14,901 nt of DNA from Desulfovibrio sp. GTDB taxonomy: Bacteria; Desulfobacterota; Desulfovibrionia; Desulfovibrionales; Desulfovibrionaceae. The notes under the pieces are model-generated. The model did no database searches and was not told the origin of the DNA. It was given only the letters and a program-made list of their open reading frames with translations. The stretch lies in NCBI GenBank assembly GCA_009773975.1, contig VSMX01000049.1:1-14901 (forward strand), written 5' to 3'. The position numbers and the translations under genes were made by a program. Below, piece by piece: positions 1 to 6,556 of the stretch. Each line of letters begins with the position of its first letter. The stretch's first letter is position 1.

Positions 1-927
1 ATCCTGACCATGCCCTTGCTGGTGGGCACCGACGGCGTGCGGAAAATGAGCAAGAGTTATGGCAATTATATTGGCATAGACGAGGAGCCGGGAATAATTT
101 TCGGAAAAATCATGAGCATTTCCGATGACTTGATGTGGAATTATTACGAGCTGCTTTCCGCGAAAAGCCTGGATGAAATCGCGGAGCTGCGCAAGAATGT
201 CGAATCGGGCGCGTTTCACCCAAAAAGCGCGAAAGAAGACCTGGCAAGCGAAATCGTTGCCCTTTACCACGGCAAGGATGCGGCCCAAAAGGCCAGGCAG
301 GGCTTCAATTCCGTCTTCGCCAACAATGCTTTCCCCGATGACGCGCCTGTATTTGAATGCATTGCGGGCAAAACAAGCACGCCCGCGTTTTTCCTCGCGG
401 CCTCGCACCTGGCCAAAAGCATGGGCTTTGCCAAGACCAGGATCAAGGAAGGCGCCCTGACCATCAATGGCGAGAAAAACGAGGATGCGGCAAAGGCCCT
501 TGGCCCTGGCGCCTATCAGGTAAAGTTCGGCAAAAAGGGTTTCCTGAAACTGGCAGTCTTGCCCGAAAAGGCTCAGCTGGGCCGCGAAACCGCGTATTTT
601 GACCTGGGGGAAAGCAACATCCAGGAATGGCTTTTTGATGCCCTGACCAAAATTTTGCCTTTCATGAGCGAGGATGAAATCCTTTTGCTGGCCAACCAGG
701 ATTATTGCCGTAAAAATCTTGGTCTGGAAAGGCCGCTGCTGGCCAAATCCGTTGCCCGCGATGCCGATGGCGAGGATTTGTACTACCAGAAGCCGGATAT
801 TGGCGGCTTTTTCGTCAGCAACGAAACCGGGCGTCTGCAGGACGCCCAAAGACTGGCCGCGGTCAATTCAATCGGAGTCTGGCTTTATAATATGGTGCAG
901 ATTGTGGTGCAGAAACAATTCTCTTGA
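1..927 (+). CDS. tyrS: Tyrosyl-tRNA synthetase, 3' part, with extra C-terminal domain
   Basis: Partial gene: the reading frame is open from the first base, so the N-terminus with the HIGH motif and most of the Rossmann fold lie outside the window; 308 codons are visible. The enzyme charges tRNA-Tyr with tyrosine in the cytoplasm. The class I ATP-binding loop KMSKS is at visible residues 15-19 within TDGVRKMSKSYGN, the form seen in bacterial TyrRS. An S4 RNA-binding domain follows at about residues 127-186, ending near GFLKLAV, where bacterial TyrRS of this type normally stops. About 120 further residues (from about nt 559) follow in the same frame with no stop; I do not recognise them. The next gene starts 28 nt downstream with its own ribosome binding site. 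The identity of the synthetase part is secure; the extension has no assigned function. Confidence 0.93.
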   Translation: MLTMPLLVGTDGVRKMSKSYGNYIGIDEEPGIIFGKIMSISDDLMWNYYELLSAKSLDEIAELRKNVESGAFHPKSAKEDLASEIVALYHGKDAAQKARQGFNSVFANNAFPDDAPVFECIAGKTSTPAFFLAASHLAKSMGFAKTRIKEGALTINGEKNEDAAKALGPGAYQVKFGKKGFLKLAVLPEKAQLGRETAYFDLGESNIQEWLFDALTKILPFMSEDEILLLANQDYCRKNLGLERPLLAKSVARDADGEDLYYQKPDIGGFFVSNETGRLQDAQRLAAVNSIGVWLYNMVQIVVQKQFS

Positions 928-955
928 TTTGTTTATAAAAATAGTGGGGAAAGTA

Positions 956-2212
956 ATGCATAAGCTCTATGTGGCAATGGTCGGCTTGCCCGGACGGGGC
1001 AAATCCACCATGGCGCGCCGGATACGCGACGGGCTGGCTGCCGAAGGCATCAATGCCAGGATCTTCAATAATGGCGATATGCGCAGGAAGCTGCTGGGCG
1101 CGGAATCCACGAGCCCGGATTTTTATAATCCCGACAACAGCTTTGGGCGGGAGGCCAGGGAGCTTATTTGCCGCAGGAATCTGGAGGCGATGCAGGATTA
1201 CCTGAACGGCGATGGGGAAGTCGCCATCCTTGATGCCACCAATGTCAGCCGCCAGCGCCGGATGATGATAGAAAATACCCTTAAAAACCATCCCGTGCTT
1301 TTTGTCGAGTGCATGAACGAGGACCCGCTCCTGCTCAACGCCTTCATCAGGCGCAAGGCCGATTTGCCCGAATATGCCGAATACACAAAGGATGAAGCCG
1401 TTGAAAGCTTCATGAAGCGCATTGAGTATTACGAAACAATTTACAATCATATTGGCAAGGAAAAGTACTGGATGTGCGTGGACGCGGCGGCGAACCGCGT
1501 CCTGGCCGAACAGCCATGCGAAAGTTCGCCCTTCTATCCCGCCATACGTGAAATTGTAGTCAGCATGTGGATAGAAAGCCTGTACCTTGCGCGCCATGGG
1601 CAAACGGAATTCAATGTCCAGGGGCGGATTGGCGGCGATCCGCCGCTTACGGCCAGGGGGCGCGCCCAGGCCGATGCGCTAGCGCGGCACCTGGCCGGCA
1701 AAAGGCTCGACTGGGTTTTCACATCCACAAGAATGCGCTCCCATGAAACGGCCGCGCCCGTGCTGGAAAACCACAGGGACGCGCATGTGATGGCCTTGCG
1801 CGAATTTGACGAAATCTGGGCCGGCGATTGCGAAAATATGCTCTATTCCGAAATTCGCGAAAAAATGCCGGAAGTTACGGCTCAGCGCAATGCCAACAAA
1901 TACAGTTATGTCTATCCGAACGGGGAAAGCTATGCTATCCTGCAGGAAAGAGTGCGCCGGGGCCTGAGGCGGGCCCTGTTCCTGGCGGGCAATGCCCCCT
2001 TCCTCATCCTGGGGCATCAGGCAATCAACCGCGTGCTGCTCTCGCTCTTTTTGCGGCAGCGCACTGAAGATGTGCCCTATATCCATATTCCGCAAAATCA
2101 GTATTACCATATTCAATTAACGCCAACCCGCAAGCTCTTTGAACGCATTCCATACGACGGGAAGGCCGCAAAACAGGACACATCACTGAAGGATCCGCAA
2201 ATCTATTCATGA
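956..2212 (+). CDS. 6-phosphofructo-2-kinase / fructose-2,6-bisphosphatase-like bifunctional protein
   Basis: 418 residues in two domains. The N-terminal kinase domain (about 1-200) has a Walker A loop GLPGRGKS at 10-17, FNNGDMRRKLLG at 37-48, FYNPDNSFG at 56-64 and DATN at 93-96, all matching the eukaryotic PFKFB kinase layout. The C-terminal histidine-phosphatase domain has RHGQTEFN at 213-220 (His214 as phospho-acceptor), Arg261, the acid Glu286 in EIWAG, the Tyr-Pro-x-Gly-Glu-Ser-Tyr stretch near 320-326 and the second histidine His354 in GHQAINR. Predicted reactions are synthesis and breakdown of fructose-2,6-bisphosphate, a regulator of glycolysis and gluconeogenesis; the substrate is inferred from motifs only. 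The start is ATG 956 because of the GGGGAAAG Shine-Dalgarno sequence at 946-953. The frame is also open further upstream, but that part overlaps tyrS and has no protein-like composition. A general P-loop kinase fused to a phosphoglycerate-mutase-like phosphatase is the alternative. Confidence 0.88.
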   Translation: MHKLYVAMVGLPGRGKSTMARRIRDGLAAEGINARIFNNGDMRRKLLGAESTSPDFYNPDNSFGREARELICRRNLEAMQDYLNGDGEVAILDATNVSRQRRMMIENTLKNHPVLFVECMNEDPLLLNAFIRRKADLPEYAEYTKDEAVESFMKRIEYYETIYNHIGKEKYWMCVDAAANRVLAEQPCESSPFYPAIREIVVSMWIESLYLARHGQTEFNVQGRIGGDPPLTARGRAQADALARHLAGKRLDWVFTSTRMRSHETAAPVLENHRDAHVMALREFDEIWAGDCENMLYSEIREKMPEVTAQRNANKYSYVYPNGESYAILQERVRRGLRRALFLAGNAPFLILGHQAINRVLLSLFLRQRTEDVPYIHIPQNQYYHIQLTPTRKLFERIPYDGKAAKQDTSLKDPQIYS

Positions 2213-2257
2213 ACAATTTCCGTTTGGGCGGCAGGCCGCAATATTCAATCCAATCCC

Positions 2258-2998
2258 ATGCCCGGTTTTGAACATATAATTTTCAATTGGCGCGACGCGC
2301 TCGACATTGCCCTGGTTGCTCTCCTCATCTACCAGGTCATCCAGCTTTTGCGTGGTTCCCGCGCCCTGGCCGTACTAACTGGCCTTGGCCTGCTGACTGT
2401 GCTGTACTTTGTTTCCCGGCAGCTGGGGCTTTATACCATGTCCTGGCTACTGCAATACATATTCAGTTCCATCTTCATCCTGATTGTCGTTATCTTTCAG
2501 GCCGATATTCGCCAGGCTCTTGGCGAAATGGGCGCCAACCGGCTTTTCAGGCGCAACGAGCTGAAAAAATCCGGCATCGAGGAAGTTATCGAGGCCTGTG
2601 TTGAAATGGCCAGGCTAAGGGTTGGCGCGCTGATTGTGGTTGAGCGCAGCATGCGCCTTGGCGACATGATCAAAAGGGAGGGCGTGCGGCTGGACGCGCT
2701 CCTGAGCAGGCAGCTTTTGATGAATATTTTCTATCCCAAGGCGCCCCTGCACGATGGAGCTGTGGTAATCAGTTCGGGCAGGATAATGGCGGCCGGCTGT
2801 ATTTTGCCGCTTGCCGTGGCCAGGGGGCAAAATTTCGGCACCCGGCACAGGGCCGCCCTTGGCATAACCAATGAAAGCGACGCTGTGGCCATTGTTGTTT
2901 CGGAAGAGCGTGGCGAAATTTCTGTCGCGGTCAAGGGGGAACTGGTGCGTTCCCTGGATGCCGCCCGTTTGAAGCAGGTGCTCAATGAAGTCCTCTGA
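2258..2998 (+). CDS. cdaA: Diadenylate cyclase CdaA (DacA), membrane-bound c-di-AMP synthase
   Basis: 246 residues. Three hydrophobic segments (about 12-31, 36-53 and 61-81) precede a cytoplasmic DAC domain carrying the two family signatures: DGA at 166-168 within PLHDGAVVIS, and RHR within GTRHRAA at 194-200. It condenses two ATP to cyclic di-AMP at the inner membrane. Length and order fit the CdaA subfamily rather than DisA, which carries DNA-binding helices. The ATG at 2258 lies 45 nt after the upstream gene and has no clear Shine-Dalgarno sequence; no other start fits in the short stretch after the in-frame stop at 2210-2212. The end overlaps ybbR by 14 nt, indicating translational coupling. 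In Firmicutes CdaA is controlled by CdaR and GlmM, and both genes follow here. Confidence 0.95.
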   Translation: MPGFEHIIFNWRDALDIALVALLIYQVIQLLRGSRALAVLTGLGLLTVLYFVSRQLGLYTMSWLLQYIFSSIFILIVVIFQADIRQALGEMGANRLFRRNELKKSGIEEVIEACVEMARLRVGALIVVERSMRLGDMIKREGVRLDALLSRQLLMNIFYPKAPLHDGAVVISSGRIMAAGCILPLAVARGQNFGTRHRAALGITNESDAVAIVVSEERGEISVAVKGELVRSLDAARLKQVLNEVL

Positions 2999-3935
2999 CG
3001 AAAAGAAATCGCTCATGAGCTATCTGCCCGATCTGGGCTCCATGCTTGTCGCAATTCTGGTGGCCATGGCAATGTGGTATCTGGTGAGCGTGCGTGACCG
3101 GCTGGAAGCGCAGGTGGAAATAAATGTCGACTATTACGACATTCCCGCAAACCTGGTGGTTACAGACGGCCTTGTCAGCAAGATCCAGGTGCGCCTGAAG
3201 GGACCGGAAACCCTCTTGCGCTCGATCCCCAGGGAAAGGCTTGTCCAGGCTATCAATCTTTCGGGAATAAAGAAGGGCGTAACGGTTGTGCCGCTTGCCA
3301 GCGAGGGGCTTGGGCCGGCGTTCAGGGCTTTTGATGTTGTGGATATTCAGCCGCCGCGCATTGTGGTCAAGGCGGACACCCTGATGGAACGCAATGTGCC
3401 CCTGCGCACGATTGTGGATTCGCCCCTGAGGGGGGGAGCGCTGACTGTTGAAAACGTGAGCGTCTCGCCGGCCACATCCATCTTGCGCGGCCCGGAGGAA
3501 GTGATTTCGCGTATCACAAGCCTGCCCCTGACAATTGTGCTGGACCCGAAAGCCGCGGGCACGACGGTCGAACAAAATGTAACCCTCGACACGCCAAGCC
3601 TGGTAACGGCCAATCCCACGACAGTGCGCGTGCGTTATACAATCACGAGCGGGCGCACCATTGTCTCGCGCCGCTGCCCGATTGTTGTCATCGGGGACAA
3701 CAGCCATCAATACAACACTTCCCCACGGGAAATGAACCTGATGGTCGAAGTGCCGGAAGCGCTGGCCAAAAATACCCAGTACCTCAAGCAGCTTGAAATT
3801 ACTGTCCTGCCACCGGACATGGAAATTGGCGAGAGCAAAAAGGTCAGGGCGCGGCTGAAATTGCCGGACGGCATGACCGTGCTCAACCCGACTGACGAGG
3901 AAATTACCGTTACAAGGGGTAAAAAATCCAATTGA
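2985..3935 (+). CDS. ybbR: YbbR/CdaR-like membrane-anchored regulator of CdaA
   Basis: 316 residues: a short cytoplasmic N-terminus, one transmembrane segment at about 19-36, then an extracytoplasmic chain of beta-rich YbbR repeats. These show as repeated blocks of the type 'KIQVRLKGPETLLRSI' followed by a Pro- and Val-rich strand, seen around residues 65-80 and 165-180. In Firmicutes the homologue CdaR binds and tunes CdaA; the same role is inferred here from family and position. The start ATG 2985 lies inside the 3' end of cdaA and is preceded by GAAGCAGG, so the two genes are very likely co-translated. A later ATG at 3015 is possible but would shorten the cytoplasmic segment. A 144-nt gap separates it from glmM. 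Confidence 0.88.
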   Translation: MKSSDEKKSLMSYLPDLGSMLVAILVAMAMWYLVSVRDRLEAQVEINVDYYDIPANLVVTDGLVSKIQVRLKGPETLLRSIPRERLVQAINLSGIKKGVTVVPLASEGLGPAFRAFDVVDIQPPRIVVKADTLMERNVPLRTIVDSPLRGGALTVENVSVSPATSILRGPEEVISRITSLPLTIVLDPKAAGTTVEQNVTLDTPSLVTANPTTVRVRYTITSGRTIVSRRCPIVVIGDNSHQYNTSPREMNLMVEVPEALAKNTQYLKQLEITVLPPDMEIGESKKVRARLKLPDGMTVLNPTDEEITVTRGKKSN

Positions 3936-4016
3936 TGACGAGGTCCGGGAATGGGGAGAACTGGCCTGTTCCGCCTTCTGTCCGCAGTTTCATGCCACAA
4001 GGGTATTTGAGATAAA

Positions 4017-4060
4017 TTCCGCACATCGCGGAAGCGGGCAAGACAAGGCTTTTGTATAAT
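4017..4060 (+). promoter_or_regulatory. Probable glmM promoter with a dyad over the -35 region
   Basis: A perfect -10 hexamer TATAAT lies at 4055-4060, 20 nt before the glmM start, with GGAG at 4071-4074 as ribosome binding site. No good -35 hexamer sits at the right distance. A perfect inverted repeat (TTCCGC, 5-nt spacer ACATC, GCGGAA) at 4017-4033 occupies the -35 position, as an activator or repressor site might. No T-run follows it, so it does not look like a terminator. The function of the dyad is inference. Confidence 0.45.
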
Positions 4061-4079
4061 TACATGAACTGGAGACAAG

Positions 4080-5435
4080 ATGTCCAGGCAAAGACTATTT
4101 GGCACGGATGGAATGCGCGGCACTGTAAACCAGTGGCCCATGACTGTTGATGCGGCCCTCAGGCTTGGCCTGGCGGCCGGCATCCGCTTCAGGAGCGGCA
4201 ATCACAAGCACAGGGTTGTCATAGGCAAGGACACGCGCCTTTCGGGCTATATGTTCGAATCCGCGCTCACGGCCGGCCTGTGCGCGGCCGGCATGCATGT
4301 GATCATGACAGGCCCGCTGCCAACGCCGGCAATTTCCTTTCTGACCCGCAATATGCGCGCCGATCTTGGAGTTGTGATTTCCGCGTCCCACAATCCATAC
4401 TATGACAACGGCATCAAGTTTTTCGACGCGGACGGCTTCAAGCTGCCCGACACCACGGAAGATGAAATTGCCGCCATGACGGAGGATTATTCCTTCAAAT
4501 GGCCCTATCCGCCTTCTGACCAGATAGGGCGCGCAACCAAGATTGAAGATGCCGGCGGCCGCTACATAGTCTATACCAAAAGCTGTTTTCCGCCCCAGCT
4601 TATGCTATCCGGGCTGCGAATCGTCATAGATTGCGCAAATGGCGCAAGCTACAAGGCGGCCCCCCTTGCACTGGAAGAACTGGGCGCGGAAGTTTTCAGG
4701 ATTGGCTGCGAGCCGAACGGCCTCAATATCAATGATCATTGCGGTTCCCTTTATCCGGAAGTCGTTTCCGCCAGGGTCAGGGAACTGAGGGCGGACGTGG
4801 GCCTGGCCCTGGATGGGGACGCGGACCGCCTCATCGTGGTTGACGAGCATGGCGCCATCCTGGATGGCGATCAGCTCATGGCCCTTTGCGCCCAGGCCAT
4901 GATGGCCCGCGGCGAACTGCCGGACAATCTTCTGGTCGGCACGGTGATGAGCAATCTGGCCCTGGAAATTTTCATGCGCGAACATGGCGGCGAACTCTTG
5001 CGCACCAGGGTCGGGGACCGCTATGTTGTCGAGGCAATGCGGCAAAGGGGCGCCATGCTGGGTGGAGAACAATCCGGGCATCTTATTTTTCGCCAGTATT
5101 CCACCACAGGGGATGGCCTTTTGGCCGCGCTGCAGATATTGCGCATCATGCGCGAAAAGGAAAAGCCACTTTCCGAGCTTGCCGGCCTGCTTGCCCCGTT
5201 TCCGCAGGAACTGGTCAATGTGCGGGTAAAAAAACGCCTGCCCTTTGAGGAAAAGCCGGAAATCGGCAAAGCTGTTGGGAAAGTGGAACAGGAACTTGGC
5301 GAGAGGGGCCGGGTTTTATTGCGCTATTCCGGCACGGAAGCGCTTTGCAGGGTGATGGTCGAAGGCGAAAATCCCGACAAGGTCAGGCTTTATGCCAGGG
5401 AACTGGCGGATGTTGTGGCCACTGAATTGAATTAA
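4080..5435 (+). CDS. glmM: Phosphoglucosamine mutase
   Basis: 451 residues, the normal length for GlmM. It converts glucosamine-6-phosphate to glucosamine-1-phosphate, the step that commits sugar to UDP-GlcNAc, peptidoglycan and lipopolysaccharide. All four hallmark sites are present: the phosphoserine loop ISASHNP with Ser103, the metal loop DGDADR at 245-250, the sugar-binding GEQSGH at 329-334 and the phosphate-binding RYSGTE at 415-420. The N-terminal LFGTDGMRG is typical of GlmM and argues against phosphomannomutase or phosphoglucomutase. The start is ATG 4080, five bases after GGAG. Its position behind cdaA-ybbR matches the c-di-AMP module of Gram-positive bacteria, where GlmM can inhibit CdaA; whether that holds here is unknown. 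Its own promoter suggests some independence from cdaA-ybbR. Confidence 0.97.
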   Translation: MSRQRLFGTDGMRGTVNQWPMTVDAALRLGLAAGIRFRSGNHKHRVVIGKDTRLSGYMFESALTAGLCAAGMHVIMTGPLPTPAISFLTRNMRADLGVVISASHNPYYDNGIKFFDADGFKLPDTTEDEIAAMTEDYSFKWPYPPSDQIGRATKIEDAGGRYIVYTKSCFPPQLMLSGLRIVIDCANGASYKAAPLALEELGAEVFRIGCEPNGLNINDHCGSLYPEVVSARVRELRADVGLALDGDADRLIVVDEHGAILDGDQLMALCAQAMMARGELPDNLLVGTVMSNLALEIFMREHGGELLRTRVGDRYVVEAMRQRGAMLGGEQSGHLIFRQYSTTGDGLLAALQILRIMREKEKPLSELAGLLAPFPQELVNVRVKKRLPFEEKPEIGKAVGKVEQELGERGRVLLRYSGTEALCRVMVEGENPDKVRLYARELADVVATELN

Positions 5436-5456
5436 TAAGGGGCACTTTTAGAATTG

Positions 5457-5480
5457 TGTGAAATTTCACAAAATTTCACA
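5457..5480. promoter_or_regulatory. Palindrome plus direct repeat upstream of galU, candidate operator
   Basis: TGTGAAATTTCACA at 5457-5470 is a perfect 14-bp palindrome. The 10-mer AAATTTCACA (5461-5470) is repeated directly at 5471-5480, and an 8-base partial copy AAATTTCA appears at 5514-5521. The half-site TGTGA/TCACA resembles CRP/FNR-type half-sites, but the spacer is 4 rather than 6 bases. The 216-nt glmM-galU gap also holds AT-rich promoter-like stretches: TTGCAC at 5550-5555 upstream of TATAGA at 5570-5575, and TATTAA at 5619-5624. None has a clean -35/-10 pair. The dyad suggests a transcription factor site; its regulator is unknown. Confidence 0.45.
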
Positions 5481-5651
5481 AAAATAACAGGCAGAACCCT
5501 CTCCATCATTTGCAAATTTCAATGGCGCATGCTTTTTTTTCACTTGCGCTTGCACTTGTTTTGGCAGAATATAGATGCAGTTATGGAGGTTGGAGTTTTG
5601 GATTCCCGAAGTTGGCATTATTAAATTTTTTTTTCCAAGATGGAGGCATAA

Positions 5652-6524
5652 ATGAAGGATATTCGCAAGGTTATTATTCCTGTGGCTGGTTGGGGCACCC
5701 GTTCCTTGCCTGCAACCAAAAACATCCCAAAAGAAATGCTGCCCATCTACAACAAGCCAGTTATCCAGTACGTTGTCGAGGAGGCTATCCGCGCGAAAAT
5801 CCGGGATGTTATTTTTGTAACAAATCGTGATAAAAGCGTTATCGAAGATCATTTCGACTACAATCTGCAACTGGAAGGCGTGCTGGAACGGGCCGGCAAA
5901 CTCGACAAGCTGCAGACCATCCGCGATGTTGCGGAAATGGTCAACATCATGTCCGTGCGCCAGAAAAAGCAGCTTGGCCTTGGCCACGCCATCATGTGCG
6001 CCAGGGAGCTTGTGCGCGATGATCCTTTCGCGATCATGGTGGGCGACGACCTGATGTTCGGGGGCGTGCCCGGCATTGGCCAGCTGATTGACGTTGCCCT
6101 GAGCGAAAAGATGCCTGTTGTCGGCGTAATGGAAGTGCCGTGGGAAAAGGTAAGCAAATACGGCATAATTGACGGGGAAGAAGTCGCCCCCGGCGTATTC
6201 CGCGTAAAGGATATGGTCGAAAAGCCAAAACGCGAGGACGCGCCTTCGCGTCTTGCAATCGTTGGCCGTTATGTCCTTACGCCAGACATTTTTGAATATC
6301 TTGACAAGGTTGAGCCTGGCCAGGGCGGCGAAATCCAGCTGACCGACGCCATGCAGATGCTGGCCAAGGATCGCGGAATGATGGCCGTGCGCATGGCCGG
6401 AATGCGTTTCGACGCTGGCGACTGGGCCGAATATCTTACCGCAAATATCTACTTTGCCCTGCAGGATGAGGATCTTCGTTACGAACTGCTGGGCCTGCTC
6501 AAAAACTTCGTGCAATTCCAATAA
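5652..6524 (+). CDS. galU: UTP-glucose-1-phosphate uridylyltransferase
   Basis: 290 residues, the standard GalU length. It makes UDP-glucose from UTP and glucose-1-phosphate for envelope polysaccharide and lipopolysaccharide. The nucleotide-binding N-terminus reads AGWGTRSLPATKNIPKEMLP, with Trp and Ser where most GalU proteins have Leu and Phe (GLGTRFLPATK). Further signatures are GLGHAIMCA, the metal-binding VGDD (Mg ligand Asp), VEKP near residue 196, GRY, GGEIQLTDA and the C-terminal FDAGDW. The start ATG 5652 is five bases after a strong TGGAGG. It is followed directly by an intrinsic terminator, so galU probably ends a transcript. glmM upstream is in the same direction and both make activated-sugar precursors. 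Confidence 0.97.
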   Translation: MKDIRKVIIPVAGWGTRSLPATKNIPKEMLPIYNKPVIQYVVEEAIRAKIRDVIFVTNRDKSVIEDHFDYNLQLEGVLERAGKLDKLQTIRDVAEMVNIMSVRQKKQLGLGHAIMCARELVRDDPFAIMVGDDLMFGGVPGIGQLIDVALSEKMPVVGVMEVPWEKVSKYGIIDGEEVAPGVFRVKDMVEKPKREDAPSRLAIVGRYVLTPDIFEYLDKVEPGQGGEIQLTDAMQMLAKDRGMMAVRMAGMRFDAGDWAEYLTANIYFALQDEDLRYELLGLLKNFVQFQ

Positions 6525-6531
6525 AAACAGG

Positions 6532-6553
6532 GGCCGCTTCGGCGGCCTTTTTT
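6532..6553 (+). terminator. Intrinsic terminator after galU
   Basis: A 6-bp GC stem GGCCGC/GCGGCC closed by a TTCG tetraloop (6532-6547) is followed by six T (6548-6553), 7 nt after the galU stop. Textbook Rho-independent terminator. The T-run ends only three bases before the priA start codon. Confidence 0.95.
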
Positions 6554-6556
6554 GCC

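Noticed and set aside
674..955. The PFK-2/FBPase-2 frame stays open upstream to an ATG at 674, inside tyrS.
   Set aside because: The upstream translation is rich in Trp, Cys, Arg and Pro, as out-of-frame reading often is, and a strong ribosome binding site supports ATG 956.
4253..4262. A TTCGAATCC string resembling a tRNA T-loop.
   Set aside because: It lies inside the glmM reading frame and no acceptor or anticodon stem surrounds it.
5561..5580. A second possible sigma-54 site before galU (TTGGCAG...ATGC).
   Set aside because: The distance between GG and GC is 12 bases rather than the required 10.
5598..5624. An eight-codon leader peptide from a TTG before galU.
   Set aside because: It is too short, starts with a rare codon and has no attenuator structure behind it.
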